A stretch of DNA of 64,000 nt from Aquincola tertiaricarbonis. GTDB lineage: Bacteria; Pseudomonadota; Gammaproteobacteria; Burkholderiales; Burkholderiaceae_C. Below are positions 28,127 to 37,341 of this stretch, piece by piece. Both the position numbers and the translations under genes were made by a program. Numbering within the stretch: position 1 is the first letter of the stretch; every line of letters begins with the position of its first letter. The notes beneath the pieces were generated by a model. The model was given only the letters and a program-made list of their open reading frames with translations. It did not search any database and was not told the origin of the DNA. The DNA is taken from contig NZ_JZUE01000004.1 of NCBI RefSeq assembly GCF_000969605.1, forward strand, positions 1 to 64,000, read 5' to 3'.

Positions 28127-29026
28127 TCACGCGGGGTCCAGCCGCCGCAGCAGCTCGGCGGGGATGCGCAGCGAAGCCGCCGCCAGGTTCTGCCGCAGAT
28201 GGGCCACCGACGAGGTGCCCGGGATCAGCAGCAGGTTGGGCGAGCGCTGCAGCAGCCAGGCCAGCGCCAATTGCATCGGCGTGGCACCCAGCTCCGCGGC
28301 CACGGACGACAGCGCCTGCGACTGCAGCGGGCTGAAGCCGCCCAGCGGGAAGAACGGCACATAGGCCACGCCCTGCGCGGCCAGCGCATCGACCAGCGCG
28401 TCGTCCTGGCGATGCGCCAGGTTGTACATGTTCTGCACGCAGACGATCTCGCAGAAGCCGCGCGCCTCCTCCACCTGCGTTGCGGTGACGTTGCTCAGCC
28501 CGATGTGGCGCACGAGGCCCTGCTGCTGCAGCTGCGCCAGTGCCGCCAGCTGGGGCGCCAGCGAGCCTTCGGCCGCGCCGTGCACGGCCAGCATGCTGCG
28601 CAGGTTCACCACGTCCAGCACGTCCAGGCCCAGGTGGCGCAGGTTGTCGTGCACCTGCTGCACCAGCTCGGCCGGTGATTGCGCGGGCAGCCAGGAGGCA
28701 TCGTCGCCGCGGCGCGCGCCCACCTTGGTGACGATGGTCAGCCCGTCCCGGTAGGGATGCAGCGCCTGCCGGATCAGCTGGTTGGTGACGTGCGGTCCGT
28801 AGAAGTCGCTGGTGTCGATGTGGTCCACGCCCAGCGCCACCGCTTCGCGCAGCACCGCGATGGCGGCTTCCGGCGAAGCCGGCGGGCCGAACACGCCGGG
28901 GCCGGCCAGCTGCATGGCGCCATAGCCGATGCGGGCGACGCGGCGGCTGCCCAGCGGAAAGCGGCCGGCCTGCTGCGCGGGAAGCGGGGCGACGTCGGCG
29001 GCGGTGGAGGTATTCATGGTGTTCAT
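28127..29026 (-). CDS. Aldo/keto reductase
   Basis: A 299-residue NADPH-dependent AKR barrel. The catalytic Asp-Tyr pair is in HIDTSDFYGPH near residue 80, the Lys in IVTKVGARRG near 110, and IGLSNVTATQVEEA and PGTSSVAHLRQNL are the later family signatures. The substrate is probably an aldehyde or ketone, not further defined. In place of the usual catalytic His after strand 4 the segment reads VVNLRSM (commonly H-x-x), which may alter chemistry. The ATG at 29026 is chosen, with a second ATG at 29017. It is divergent from a LysR gene across a gap with three similar half-sites. Confidence 0.9.
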   Translation of the reverse strand: MNTMNTSTAADVAPLPAQQAGRFPLGSRRVARIGYGAMQLAGPGVFGPPASPEAAIAVLREAVALGVDHIDTSDFYGPHVTNQLIRQALHPYRDGLTIVTKVGARRGDDASWLPAQSPAELVQQVHDNLRHLGLDVLDVVNLRSMLAVHGAAEGSLAPQLAALAQLQQQGLVRHIGLSNVTATQVEEARGFCEIVCVQNMYNLAHRQDDALVDALAAQGVAYVPFFPLGGFSPLQSQALSSVAAELGATPMQLALAWLLQRSPNLLLIPGTSSVAHLRQNLAAASLRIPAELLRRLDPA

Positions 29027-29095
29027 TGCGGAGTGCGGCCTGGGTGGATGAGCCGGCCGAAGCGCCGGTGTGAAACCACTGTAGGCAGCACCCGG

Positions 29096-29134
29096 GCGTG
29101 CGATAAGGTGGCCAGCGTCGCACGCCTCGTGCGA
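29096..29134. promoter_or_regulatory. LysR-type operator candidate between AKR and LysR genes
   Basis: GCGTGCGA (29096-29103) and TCGCACGC (29118-29125) are perfect inverted repeats 14 bp apart, and a third half-site TCGTGCGA (29127-29134) forms TCGCACG-N3-CGTGCGA with the second. Three half-sites in a divergent gap is the usual layout for LysR control of its own gene and the facing one. Binding is inferred. Confidence 0.6.
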
Positions 29135-29172
29135 AAAACCGGACACACCGCAGCCCGCTGGAGCAGTACCCC

Positions 29173-30156
29173 ATGGCGCCCCTTCCCGATCCCACCCCGC
29201 CTGCGCTGGAAGCCAGCGGCATCACCGAGCTGGGCGACCTGGCCACCTTCCTGAAGGTGGCGCGCGCCGGCGGCTTCCGCGAGGCGGCGCGCCAGGCGGG
29301 GCTCAGCGCCTCCGGCATGAGCGAGGCGGTGCGGCGGCTGGAAGCACGGCTGGGCGTGCGGCTGCTCCACCGCAGCACCCGCAGCGTGGCGCCCACCGAG
29401 GCCGGTGCCCGGCTGATGGAGCGCCTGGGCCCGGCGCTGGAGGAGGTGAATGCGGCGCTGGACGTGGTCAACGGCTTCCGCGACCGGCCGGCCGGCACGC
29501 TGCGGCTGAACGTGCCGATGAGCGCCGCCCGGCTGGTGCTGCCGGCCATCGTGCCGCCCTTCCTGCAGGCCTATCCCGATATCCGCCTGGAGGTGACGGT
29601 GGACGAGAGCTTCGTCGACGTGCTGGCCGCCGGCTGCGATGCCGGCATCCGCTACGAGGAGCGACTGGAGCGGGACATGATCGCCCTGCCCATCGGCCCG
29701 CGCCGCCAGCGCATCGCCACCGCCGCCTCGCCGGCCTACCTGGCCGAGCATGGCATGCCGCAGCATCCGCGCGAGCTGCTGCAGCATGCCTGCCTCCTGG
29801 GCCGCTTTCCCAGCGGCGCGGTGCCGCCCTGGACATTCGAGCGCGAGGGCGACACCGTGGTGGTGACGCCCGCCGGCCGGCTGGTGGTGCGCCTGGGCGG
29901 CGGGGTGGACCTGGCCATCGAGACGGCCGTGGCGGGCTGCGGCGTCATCCACATCTTCGAGGACTGGCTGCGCCCGCAGCTGGACAGCGGCGCGCTGGTG
30001 CCGGTGCTGCCCGACTGGTGGGTGAGCTTCGCCGGGCCCTTCCTGTACTACCCGGGCCGCCGGCACCTGCCCGCGCCGCTGCGGGCCTTCGTGGACTTCG
30101 TCAAGTCGCACCCGCCTGCCGCGCCAGCGCCCGCAGCTCGGCGGTCGGCAGGGTGA
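29173..30156 (+). CDS. LysR-family transcriptional regulator
   Basis: A 327-residue LTTR. The winged helix-turn-helix is at residues about 18-75 (FLKVARAGGFREAARQAGLS, then SGMSEAVRRLEARLGVRLLHR). The effector-binding domain starts near LRLNVPMSAARLVLPAI, as in the CrgA/DsdC-like subgroup common in Burkholderiales. ATG 29173 has a weak ribosome-binding site. It faces the aldo/keto reductase gene, its probable target. Its 3' end overlaps the next, opposing LysR gene by 56 bp. Confidence 0.92.
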   Translation: MAPLPDPTPPALEASGITELGDLATFLKVARAGGFREAARQAGLSASGMSEAVRRLEARLGVRLLHRSTRSVAPTEAGARLMERLGPALEEVNAALDVVNGFRDRPAGTLRLNVPMSAARLVLPAIVPPFLQAYPDIRLEVTVDESFVDVLAAGCDAGIRYEERLERDMIALPIGPRRQRIATAASPAYLAEHGMPQHPRELLQHACLLGRFPSGAVPPWTFEREGDTVVVTPAGRLVVRLGGGVDLAIETAVAGCGVIHIFEDWLRPQLDSGALVPVLPDWWVSFAGPFLYYPGRRHLPAPLRAFVDFVKSHPPAAPAPAARRSAG

Positions 30157-31054
30157 ATGCCGTGCTGTCCTTAAGCCGCTGCACCGCGAAGTCGATGAAC
30201 CTGCGCACCCGGCCGGGCAGGTTCCTGCGCTGGCCGTAGTAGACGTAGAAGCCCATGCGCTCGCTGACATGCGCCGTCAGCAGCGGCACCAGCGCACCGG
30301 CACGCAGCGGCGCGGCGGCATTGATGCTGTCCACCTGGCCGATGCCCAGCCCCGCGGCCACCGCCAGCATCTCGGCATCGGGGTCGCTGCAGCACAGCAC
30401 CGGATGCATCGGCTGGAAGACGATCTCGCCCTTCACGTCGAACTCCCACGGCACCGCGCGGCCGGTGCCCGGCTGCCGGTAGCCGGTGCAGCGGTGCTTG
30501 AGCAGCTGCGGCAGCCGCCTTGGCGTGCCGTGCTGCGCCAGGTAGGCCGGCGCGGCGCACACGATCTGCTGGATGGAGAACAGCCGCCGCGCGATCACCT
30601 GCGCGCTGGGCGGATTGCCGGCGCGAAAGCCCACGTCGATGCGCTCGGCGATGCTGTCGGTCGCGCGGTCTTCCAGCAGCAGGTCGATCTCGATGCCGGG
30701 ATGCTGCTGCGCAAAGTCCACCACCAGCGGCAGCAGCACCTTGCGCCCGGCCGAGCCGCCGGCGCTGATGCGGATCAGGCCCTCGTCATCGCGCACCGCG
30801 CTGCGGGCCCGGCTCACCGCGGCGGCCACGCCTTCCAGGCTGCTGCGCACGTCGGTGAACAGGCGCTCGCCTTCCTGGGTGAGCGAGATCTTGCGCGTGG
30901 TGCGGTGGAACAGCCGCACGCCCAGGTGCTGCTCCAGCGCCCGGATGCCCTTGCTCACCGCCTGCGGCGTGCTGCCCTGGGCCAGGGCTGCGCGGTTGAA
31001 GCTGCCCGCTTCGGCGGCACGGACGAAGGTGGTGATGGCCTTGAGCTGGTCCAA
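30101..31054 (-). CDS. LysR-family transcriptional regulator
   Basis: A 317-residue LTTR with the helix-turn-helix in the first 60 residues (FVRAAEAGSFNRAALAQGST, then VSKGIRALEQHLGVRLFHR). I chose TTG 31054 because GGGAG lies 7 nt upstream and the protein then starts LDQLKAITTFVRAAE, as in relatives. The upstream ATG at 31096 would add 14 residues. It is divergent from the SDR gene at 31215 with an inverted repeat between, so the SDR is the likely target. Its 3' end overlaps the convergent LysR gene. Confidence 0.9.
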   Translation of the reverse strand: MDQLKAITTFVRAAEAGSFNRAALAQGSTPQAVSKGIRALEQHLGVRLFHRTTRKISLTQEGERLFTDVRSSLEGVAAAVSRARSAVRDDEGLIRISAGGSAGRKVLLPLVVDFAQQHPGIEIDLLLEDRATDSIAERIDVGFRAGNPPSAQVIARRLFSIQQIVCAAPAYLAQHGTPRRLPQLLKHRCTGYRQPGTGRAVPWEFDVKGEIVFQPMHPVLCCSDPDAEMLAVAAGLGIGQVDSINAAAPLRAGALVPLLTAHVSERMGFYVYYGQRRNLPGRVRRFIDFAVQRLKDSTAFTLPTAELRALARQAGAT

Positions 31055-31103
31055 CAGGCGTCTCCCGAGGTCGTGCGCATCGTAGCAAGGCTGCACGGAT
31101 TGA

Positions 31104-31116
31104 CAACCGATGGTTG
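31104..31116. promoter_or_regulatory. Inverted repeat in LysR/SDR intergenic region
   Basis: CAACC-GAT-GGTTG is a perfect dyad 50 bp from the LysR start and 99 bp from the SDR start. A LysR operator is the natural reading. TTGACA (31102-31107 overlapping) may contribute a promoter element for the SDR. Not proven. Confidence 0.5.
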
Positions 31117-31214
31117 CCGGTGTTGTTGCCGCTGCCGGCCTACCGGGGCCAGGGTGCGCTGCCTAGAGTGACCCCTGTCGATTCCCCGACTGCACTACCT
31201 GAAAGGAAAACCGC

Positions 31215-31985
31215 ATGTCCTCCCTCACCCAAGACCTGGCAGGCCGCACGGCCGTCATCACCGGTGCTTCCAGCGGCATGGGCCGCGCCAGTGCCCTGTT
31301 GCTGGCCGCACGCGGCGCCCGCGTGGCGCTGCTGGCCCGCCGGCAGGCCGCGCTGGACGAGGTGGCCGCGCAGATCGGCCGCGATGGCGGCCAGGCGCTG
31401 GCCATCGCTACCGACGTCACCGATGCCGCCTCGGTGCAGGCCGCCGCCGAGCGGGTGGCCGCCGAGTTCGGCGGTGCCGACCTGGTGTTCAACAACGCGG
31501 GCGTGATGCTGCCCGGGGCCATCGAGTCGCAGCCCTTCGCGCAATGGCAGCAGCAGATCGACCTCAACATCACCGCGGTGATGCGCGTGATCCATGCCTT
31601 CCTGCCGCAGCTGCAGCAGGCGGCCGCGCAGGGCCGGGTGGCCGACCTCATCAACACCTCCTCCATTGCCGGCCAGTACGTCTACAGCTACTTCGCGGTG
31701 TACTCGGCCACCAAGGCCTATGTGAGCCACCTCACCCGCCAGCTGCGCACGGAGCTGGGGCCGAAGGACATCCGCGTGTCCATGCTGGAGCCCGGCATCA
31801 CCGACACCGAGCTGCAGGGCCACTTCACCTTCCAGGGCGCCACCGACTGGATCGCCCAGGCGCGCCAGAACATGGAGTTCCTGAAGGCGGAGGACGTGGC
31901 GCGGGTGGTGGCCTTCCTGGCCGCGCAGCCGCGGCATGTGAACCTGCAGCAGGTGGTGCTGATGCCCACCCGCGAAGGCCTGTGA
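31215..31985 (+). CDS. Short-chain dehydrogenase/reductase
   Basis: A 256-residue classical SDR. The cofactor motif is TGASSGMG near residue 16, NNAG near 95, and the catalytic Ser plus Tyr-Lys in INTSSIAG and YSATK near 145-165. AlaArgArg after the second strand (LLARRQ) favours NADPH. The substrate is unknown. The ATG at 31215 follows AAAGGAAAACC. Divergent from a LysR regulator that probably controls it. Confidence 0.92.
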   Translation: MSSLTQDLAGRTAVITGASSGMGRASALLLAARGARVALLARRQAALDEVAAQIGRDGGQALAIATDVTDAASVQAAAERVAAEFGGADLVFNNAGVMLPGAIESQPFAQWQQQIDLNITAVMRVIHAFLPQLQQAAAQGRVADLINTSSIAGQYVYSYFAVYSATKAYVSHLTRQLRTELGPKDIRVSMLEPGITDTELQGHFTFQGATDWIAQARQNMEFLKAEDVARVVAFLAAQPRHVNLQQVVLMPTREGL

Positions 31986-31998
31986 ATCGCACCGGTGG

Positions 31999-32637
31999 CT
32001 AATTCGCTGCCTGCGGTCGGCCGGGCCGCTGGCGGGCCGCCACGCCGGCGACGAAGTGGCCGAAGGCCTCCAGCAGCGGCGTGGCCTCGAAGCCCGGGCC
32101 TTCCAGCATCGCCAGGGCCTGCACCGTCGCTTCCAGCGTCGAGACCTGGTCGGGTCGCCGCGCGGCGCGGATGGCACGGTAGCGGGTGGGCCCCGGTGCC
32201 TGCAGCGCCAGCCGTGGCAGCGCGGCAAGCGCGGGATGGTCCAGCAGCAGCCGCAGGCTCTTGCGCCAGGTGGCGTCGATCACCACCAGCCGCAGCCGCC
32301 GCCCGGGGCCTGCCTCGGCGCCAGCACGAAGGGCCGGCGGCGCCGGCGCCAGCGGCACGTCGGGATAGAGCAGCAGCGTCTGCTGCCCGGGGCGATGCAG
32401 CAGGGCCTGCAGCGTGGCCGGCGAGAAGCATTCGCCGACCACCACCTCGCAGCGCGCCAGCGACAGGCGCAGCAGCGCCACGCTGTTCTTGGCCTGCCGC
32501 AGCTCCTGCGGATGCTGCAGCACCAGGACGTCGGTGCGGTGCGCCGTGGGCCGCGCCAGCGCGCACAGGCAGGTGGCCTGCGGGCGCAGGCAGCGCCGGC
32601 AGGCAGCACGGCAGCGGGGCAAGGGGGCATCGTTCAC
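31999..32637 (-). CDS. DTW-domain tRNA-uridine aminocarboxypropyltransferase
   Basis: A 212-residue DTW-domain protein. This family (TapT/YfiP in E. coli) transfers the 3-amino-3-carboxypropyl group of SAM to uridine of tRNA. The N-terminal cysteine cluster CRAACRRCLRPQATCLC probably binds zinc. The name-giving motif appears as IDATW near residue 125, followed by PTRYRAIR and VSTLEA. A GTG at 32637 is chosen as the start because upstream residues lose family character. The ribosome-binding site is weak. Monocistronic, converging with the SDR gene. Confidence 0.85.
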   Translation of the reverse strand: MNDAPLPRCRAACRRCLRPQATCLCALARPTAHRTDVLVLQHPQELRQAKNSVALLRLSLARCEVVVGECFSPATLQALLHRPGQQTLLLYPDVPLAPAPPALRAGAEAGPGRRLRLVVIDATWRKSLRLLLDHPALAALPRLALQAPGPTRYRAIRAARRPDQVSTLEATVQALAMLEGPGFEATPLLEAFGHFVAGVAARQRPGRPQAAN

Positions 32638-32690
32638 CCGCGCATGCTCGCATGCGCACGGGGCGGGGGATGGCCGCGCCACCCACCACG

Positions 32691-32704
32691 CTTGTCTAGG
32701 CAAG
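32691..32704. promoter_or_regulatory. HutC-like palindrome upstream of the peptide-type ABC operon
   Basis: CTTGTCTAGGCAAG is symmetrical at 12 of 14 positions and lies 112 bp upstream of the substrate-binding-protein ATG. It resembles the CTTGT(N)TA(N)ACAAG operators of HutC-type GntR regulators. The operon it precedes includes an N-formylglutamate amidohydrolase homologue (the HutG family), which agrees with such control. No HutC gene is in this window. Confidence 0.5.
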
Positions 32705-32815
32705 CGGCCCGCATCGCGCGTCGGCACGGCGGCCGCGGCATCGCGGTAAACCACAGTGCCCGCTGGTGCGCGAATTGCTTACCCTGGACGCTCATCGCCA
32801 CGGACGGAAGTTCTC

Positions 32816-34423
32816 ATGCCCATGCGCTCACAGCGACCCGCCTTCACCCTGGCGGCCGCCGCCACCTTGTCCGCCCTCCTGGCCTGGGGCGCGCCCGCCC
32901 TGGCACGCGACCTGGTGGTGGCCCTGAAGACGGAGCCCACCTCGATGGACCCGCAGTACCACGCGCTCACGCCCAACATCCAGCTGTCACAGACCCTGCT
33001 CGATCCGCTGGTGTGCCCCGACGCCGAGCTGGCGCCCAAGCCCTGCCTGGCGGAATCCTGGAGCGCGGAGGGCAGCACCTGGACATTCAAGCTGCGGCCC
33101 AACGTCAAGTTCTCCGACGGCACGCCCTTCACCTCGGCCGACGTGGTGTTCAGCTTCGAGCGCGTGCCCAAGGTGCCCAACAGCCCGTCGTCGTTCAACA
33201 TCTACCTGCAGCAGGTCAGCAAGGTGGAGGCCGTGGACCCGCTGACCGTGCGCATCACCACGGTCAAGCCCTATCCGCTGGTGCCCATCAACCTGACCGG
33301 CCTGCCCATCCTGTCGGCCAAGGCCGCGAGCGGCGCCGCACCGGAAGGCAAGACCACCACCGAGATGAACGCCGGCACTGGCCTGGTAGGCGCAGGCCCG
33401 TACCGCTTCGTGTCCTGGAAGCGCGGCAGCGAGATCGTCTTCGAGCGCAACCCGCACTATTGGGGCCCCAAGCCCGCCTGGGACCGCGTGGTGTACCGGC
33501 CGATCACCAATCCCGCGGCGCGCGTGGCGGCGCTGCTGGCCGGCGACGTGGACCTGGTGGAAGACCCGCCCACCGACGACCTGGCGCGGCTGCAGAAGGA
33601 CCCCAAGCTCAATGTCGTCACCAAGCCGTCGAACCGCGTGATCTACGTGGCGCTGGACCAGCACGGGGACCAGACGCCCGGCATCACCGGCGCGGACGGC
33701 AAGCCGCTGGCGCGCAATCCGCTGCGTGACAAGCGGGTGCGTGAAGCGCTGTCGCTGGCCATCGACCGCAAGGCCCTGGTGGACCGCATCATGGGCGGCG
33801 TGGCCACGCCGGCCGCGCAGCTGCTGCCCTACCCGATGCTGGGCGCCAGCCCCAACCTGACGCAGGCACCGAAGGCGGACGTCGAGAAGGCCAAGGCGCT
33901 GCTGAAGGAGGCGGGCCACCCCGATGGCTTCAACCTGGTGCTCGGCGCACCCAATGGCCGCTACATCAACGACAGCAAGGTGGCACAGACGCTGGCCGCG
34001 ATGTGGACTCGCATCGGCGTGAAGACCACGATCGACAGCAACGCGCCGCCAGTGTTCTTCAAGAACCGCGACAGCCATGCCTACAGCGCCTACCTGGCGG
34101 GCTGGGGCACCGCCACCGGCGAGATGTCCAACACGCTGAACTCGCTGCTGGTCACGCCCAACAAGGAAAAGGGCGTGGGCACCACCAACCGCAGCCGCTA
34201 TTCCAACCTGGAGATGGACCGCCTGGTGGAGGCCTCGGCCGCGGTGATGGACAGCAGCAAGCGCGGTGCGCTGCTGGCCAAGGCCAGCGAGCTGGCGATG
34301 GCCGATTTCGCGATGCTGCCGGTGCACTTCGAGCATTCGGTCTGGGCCATGAAGAAGGGCCTCGCCTTCACCGGCCGCGCCGACCAGATGACCATGGTGC
34401 AGTACGTGACGCCGGCCAAGTAG
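32816..34423 (+). CDS. Peptide-type ABC transporter substrate-binding protein
   Basis: A 535-residue family 5 (DppA/OppA-like) periplasmic binding protein. The signal peptide ends ALA at about residue 31. DLVVALKTEPTSMDPQYH starts the mature protein, LAESWSAEGSTWTFKLRPNV is the conserved early motif, and SWKRGSEIVFERNPHYWGP and RVREALSLAIDRKALVD follow. The ATG at 32816 has GGAAG 6 nt upstream. It leads a seven-gene operon with permeases, two ATPases and two amidohydrolases, so the ligand may be an N-acyl amino acid or small peptide (inference). Confidence 0.93.
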   Translation: MPMRSQRPAFTLAAAATLSALLAWGAPALARDLVVALKTEPTSMDPQYHALTPNIQLSQTLLDPLVCPDAELAPKPCLAESWSAEGSTWTFKLRPNVKFSDGTPFTSADVVFSFERVPKVPNSPSSFNIYLQQVSKVEAVDPLTVRITTVKPYPLVPINLTGLPILSAKAASGAAPEGKTTTEMNAGTGLVGAGPYRFVSWKRGSEIVFERNPHYWGPKPAWDRVVYRPITNPAARVAALLAGDVDLVEDPPTDDLARLQKDPKLNVVTKPSNRVIYVALDQHGDQTPGITGADGKPLARNPLRDKRVREALSLAIDRKALVDRIMGGVATPAAQLLPYPMLGASPNLTQAPKADVEKAKALLKEAGHPDGFNLVLGAPNGRYINDSKVAQTLAAMWTRIGVKTTIDSNAPPVFFKNRDSHAYSAYLAGWGTATGEMSNTLNSLLVTPNKEKGVGTTNRSRYSNLEMDRLVEASAAVMDSSKRGALLAKASELAMADFAMLPVHFEHSVWAMKKGLAFTGRADQMTMVQYVTPAK

Positions 34424-34448
34424 GCCGCCGCACGCAGTCGCAGTTTCC

Positions 34449-35426
34449 ATGCTGGCGTACATCATCCGCCGCCTGATGCAGGCGGTGCTGGTCATGGCCG
34501 TGATGTCGGGCCTGGTCTTCGTCGGCCTCTACGTGGTGGGCGATCCGGTCTCGATGATGGCCAGCCCCGAGGCCACCGAGCTCGACCGCGAGGCCATCCG
34601 GCAATCCTTCGGCCTGGACAAGCCGCTGTGGCAGCAGTACGCGATCTTCATGTCGCATGCGGTGCGGCTGGACTTCGGCAAGAGCTTCCTCACCGGCCAG
34701 CCGGCGATGGGGCTGATCCTGGAGCGCATGCCGGCCACGCTGGAGCTGGCCATCGTCTCGATGCTGCTGGCGGTGGCGGTGGGCGTGCCGCTGGGCATCT
34801 GGGCCGGCCTCAAGCCGCGGGCAGTGAGCAGCCGCGCCATCATGACCGGCTCCGTGCTGGGCTTCTCGCTGCCCGGCTTCTGGGTGGGGCTGATGCTCAT
34901 CATGGTGTTCGCGGTCACGCTGGGCTGGCTGCCGGCCAGCGGCCGCGGCCGCACGGTGATGGTGGGCCCGCTGGACCTGAGCGTGCTCACGCTGGACGGT
35001 TGGCAGCGGCTGGTGCTGCCGGCGCTCACCATCGCCTTCACCAAGGCCGCGCTCATCATCCGCGTGACCCGCGCCGCCACCCGCGAGGCGCTGCCGATGG
35101 ACTACATCAAGTTCGCGCGGGCCAAGGGCCTGGCCTGGGGCCGCATCCTGAAGGTGCACCTGCTGAAGAACATCATGATCCCCATCGTCACCGTGGGCGG
35201 GCTGGAGTTCGGGCAGGTGGTGGCCTTCGCGGTGGTCACCGAGACCATCTTCGCCTGGCCCGGCATGGGCAAGCTGCTGCTCGATTCGATCATCACGCTG
35301 GACCGCCCGGTGGTGGTGGCCTACCTCATCCTGATCGTCTTCTTCCTGGTGATGCTGAACCTGATCGTGGACATCCTCTATTCGGTGCTGGACCCGCGGG
35401 TTCGGCTGCAGGCGGCCAAGGCATGA
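34449..35426 (+). CDS. Peptide-type ABC transporter permease (DppB-like)
   Basis: A 325-residue inner-membrane permease with six predicted membrane segments, the first being the N-terminal MLAYIIRRLMQAVLVMAVMS. The EAA-loop region is YIKFARAKGLAWGRILKVHL near residue 220, followed by PIVTVGGLEFGQVVAFAVVTE and FAWPGMGKLL, all typical of DppB/OppB. It follows the binding-protein gene by 25 nt and its stop overlaps the next ATG (ATGA). Confidence 0.94.
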   Translation: MLAYIIRRLMQAVLVMAVMSGLVFVGLYVVGDPVSMMASPEATELDREAIRQSFGLDKPLWQQYAIFMSHAVRLDFGKSFLTGQPAMGLILERMPATLELAIVSMLLAVAVGVPLGIWAGLKPRAVSSRAIMTGSVLGFSLPGFWVGLMLIMVFAVTLGWLPASGRGRTVMVGPLDLSVLTLDGWQRLVLPALTIAFTKAALIIRVTRAATREALPMDYIKFARAKGLAWGRILKVHLLKNIMIPIVTVGGLEFGQVVAFAVVTETIFAWPGMGKLLLDSIITLDRPVVVAYLILIVFFLVMLNLIVDILYSVLDPRVRLQAAKA

Positions 35427-36343
35427 CGCACGCCGTCATCACCGACACGCCGGCCGCGCTGCCGCCGCCGGAAACGCCGTGGCAGCGCCTGCGCCGTGAG
35501 TTCATGGCCAGCAAGCTGGCGATGTTCGGCCTGCTGCTGCTGTTGCTGGCGGTGGGCGCCGCGGTGCTGGCGCCGTGGATCTCGCCGCAGAACCCCTACG
35601 ACATCGGCAAGCTCGACATCTTCGATTCCAAGCTGCCGCCCGGCAGCGCGGCGGCCGATGGCAGCATCACCTACTGGCTGGGCACCGACGGCCAGGCGCG
35701 CGACCTGCTCTCGGCCATCTTCTACGGCCTGCGCACCAGCCTGCTGGTCAGCGGCGTGTCGGTGGCCGCGGCGCTGGCCATCGGCAGCGTGGCGGGGCTG
35801 GCGGCGGCCTACTTCGGCGGCTGGATCGATGCACTGGTGATGCGCATCGTCGACATCCAGCTCTCGTTCCCCGCCATCCTGGTGGCGCTGATCCTGCTGG
35901 CGGTGCTGGGCAAGGGCGTGGACAAGGTCATCATCGCCCTCATCGTGGTGCAGTGGGCCTACTTCGCCCGCGCGGCCCGCGGCGCGGCACTGGTGGAGCG
36001 CAGCAAGGAATACGTGGAGGCTGCGCAGTGCATGTCGCTGGGCTGGCGCCGCGTGCTGCTGCGCCACATGCTGCCCAACTGCATGCCGCCGCTGATCGTC
36101 ATCGCCACCATCGACCTGGCACATGCCATCGCGCTGGAATCCACGCTGTCCTTCCTGGGCGTGGGCGTGCCGGTGACCGAGCCCTCGCTCGGCATGCTGA
36201 TCGCCAACGGCTTCGAGTTCCTGCTGTCGGGCCACTACTGGATCTCGTTCTTCCCCGGCATCGCGCTGGCGCTCAGCATCGTCGGCATCAACCTGGTGGG
36301 CGACCACCTGCGGGACGTGCTCAACCCGCACAACGCGCATTGA
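35423..36343 (+). CDS. Peptide-type ABC transporter permease (DppC-like)
   Basis: A 306-residue permease partner of the preceding gene. [20 protein letters not shown] marks the N-terminal membrane segment. [22 protein letters not shown] is the family hallmark (usually GTDxxGRDxxSRxxxGxRxSL). The coupling loop is [39 protein letters not shown] is near the end. The ATG overlaps the upstream stop by 4 nt. Confidence 0.94.
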   Translation: MTHAVITDTPAALPPPETPWQRLRREFMASKLAMFGLLLLLLAVGAAVLAPWISPQNPYDIGKLDIFDSKLPPGSAAADGSITYWLGTDGQARDLLSAIFYGLRTSLLVSGVSVAAALAIGSVAGLAAAYFGGWIDALVMRIVDIQLSFPAILVALILLAVLGKGVDKVIIALIVVQWAYFARAARGAALVERSKEYVEAAQCMSLGWRRVLLRHMLPNCMPPLIVIATIDLAHAIALESTLSFLGVGVPVTEPSLGMLIANGFEFLLSGHYWISFFPGIALALSIVGINLVGDHLRDVLNPHNAH

Positions 36344-36348
36344 ACGCC

Positions 36349-37341
36349 GTGGCCAGCAAGCTCCCCAACAACCCGGTGCTGCGCATCGAAGGCCTGAAGA
36401 CCCACTTCTTCACCCACGGCGGGGTGGTGAAGGCGGTGGACGGCGTGGACCTGGCGGTGAACGCCGGCGAGATCCTCGGCCTCGTCGGCGAATCCGGCTC
36501 GGGCAAGACGATCACCGGCTTTTCCATCATCGGCCTGATCGACCCGCCGGGCCGCATCGTCGAGGGCCGCATCGCCTACCTGGGCGAGGACCTGGCGCAG
36601 GCCGGCGAGCAGCGGCTGCAGCAGGTGCGCGGCAAGGAGATCGCGATGATCTTCCAGGACCCGATGATGACGCTCAACCCGGTGCTGCGGGTGGACACGC
36701 AGATGGTGGAAGCCATCCACGCGCACGAGAAGGTGAGCGCCGCCGCGGCCCGCGCCCGGGCCCGCGATGCGCTGGCGATGGTGGGCATCGCCGCACCGGA
36801 GGAACGCCTGCTGGCCTATCCGCACCAGCTCTCGGGCGGCATGCGCCAGCGGGTGGCCATCGCCATCGCGCTGCTCAACCAGCCGCGGCTCATCATCGCC
36901 GACGAGCCCACCACCGCGCTGGACGTCACCATCCAGGCGCAGATCCTGTTCGAGGTGCAGAAGCTGTGCCGCGAGACCGGCACTGCACTGGTGTGGATCA
37001 CCCACGACCTGGCCGTCATCAGCAGCCTGGCCGACCGCATCGCGGTGATGTACGCCGGCCGCATCGTGGAGGCCGGCACGGCGCAGCAGGTGATCGGCAG
37101 CCCGACGCATCCGTACACGCAGGGCCTGATCGATTCCATTCCCACACGCCAGACCCACGGCACGCTGCTGCGCCAGATACCCGGCATGACGCCTTCATTG
37201 CTGCACCTGCCCACCGGCTGCGCCTTCCGGCCGCGCTGCGGGCGGGCCGACGCGGCCTGCACCCAGGTGCCGGCCATCGTGCCGCAGCCCTCGGGCGCGC
37301 ACACCCGCTGCTGGCATCCGCTGGAGGCCGCACATGTCTAG
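36349..37341 (+). CDS. Peptide-type ABC transporter ATPase (DppD-like)
   Basis: A 330-residue ATPase. Walker A is GESGSGKT, the Q-loop [10 protein letters not shown], the signature LSGGMRQRV, Walker [13 protein letters not shown] and the H-loop THD. The C-terminal oligopeptide-transport extension includes [15 protein letters not shown], a cysteine pattern that in relatives binds an iron-sulfur cluster. GTG 36349 is chosen. TTG 36340 overlapping the upstream stop is equally possible, and neither has a good ribosome-binding site. Its 3' end overlaps the next gene by 8 bp. Confidence 0.93.
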   Translation: MASKLPNNPVLRIEGLKTHFFTHGGVVKAVDGVDLAVNAGEILGLVGESGSGKTITGFSIIGLIDPPGRIVEGRIAYLGEDLAQAGEQRLQQVRGKEIAMIFQDPMMTLNPVLRVDTQMVEAIHAHEKVSAAAARARARDALAMVGIAAPEERLLAYPHQLSGGMRQRVAIAIALLNQPRLIIADEPTTALDVTIQAQILFEVQKLCRETGTALVWITHDLAVISSLADRIAVMYAGRIVEAGTAQQVIGSPTHPYTQGLIDSIPTRQTHGTLLRQIPGMTPSLLHLPTGCAFRPRCGRADAACTQVPAIVPQPSGAHTRCWHPLEAAHV

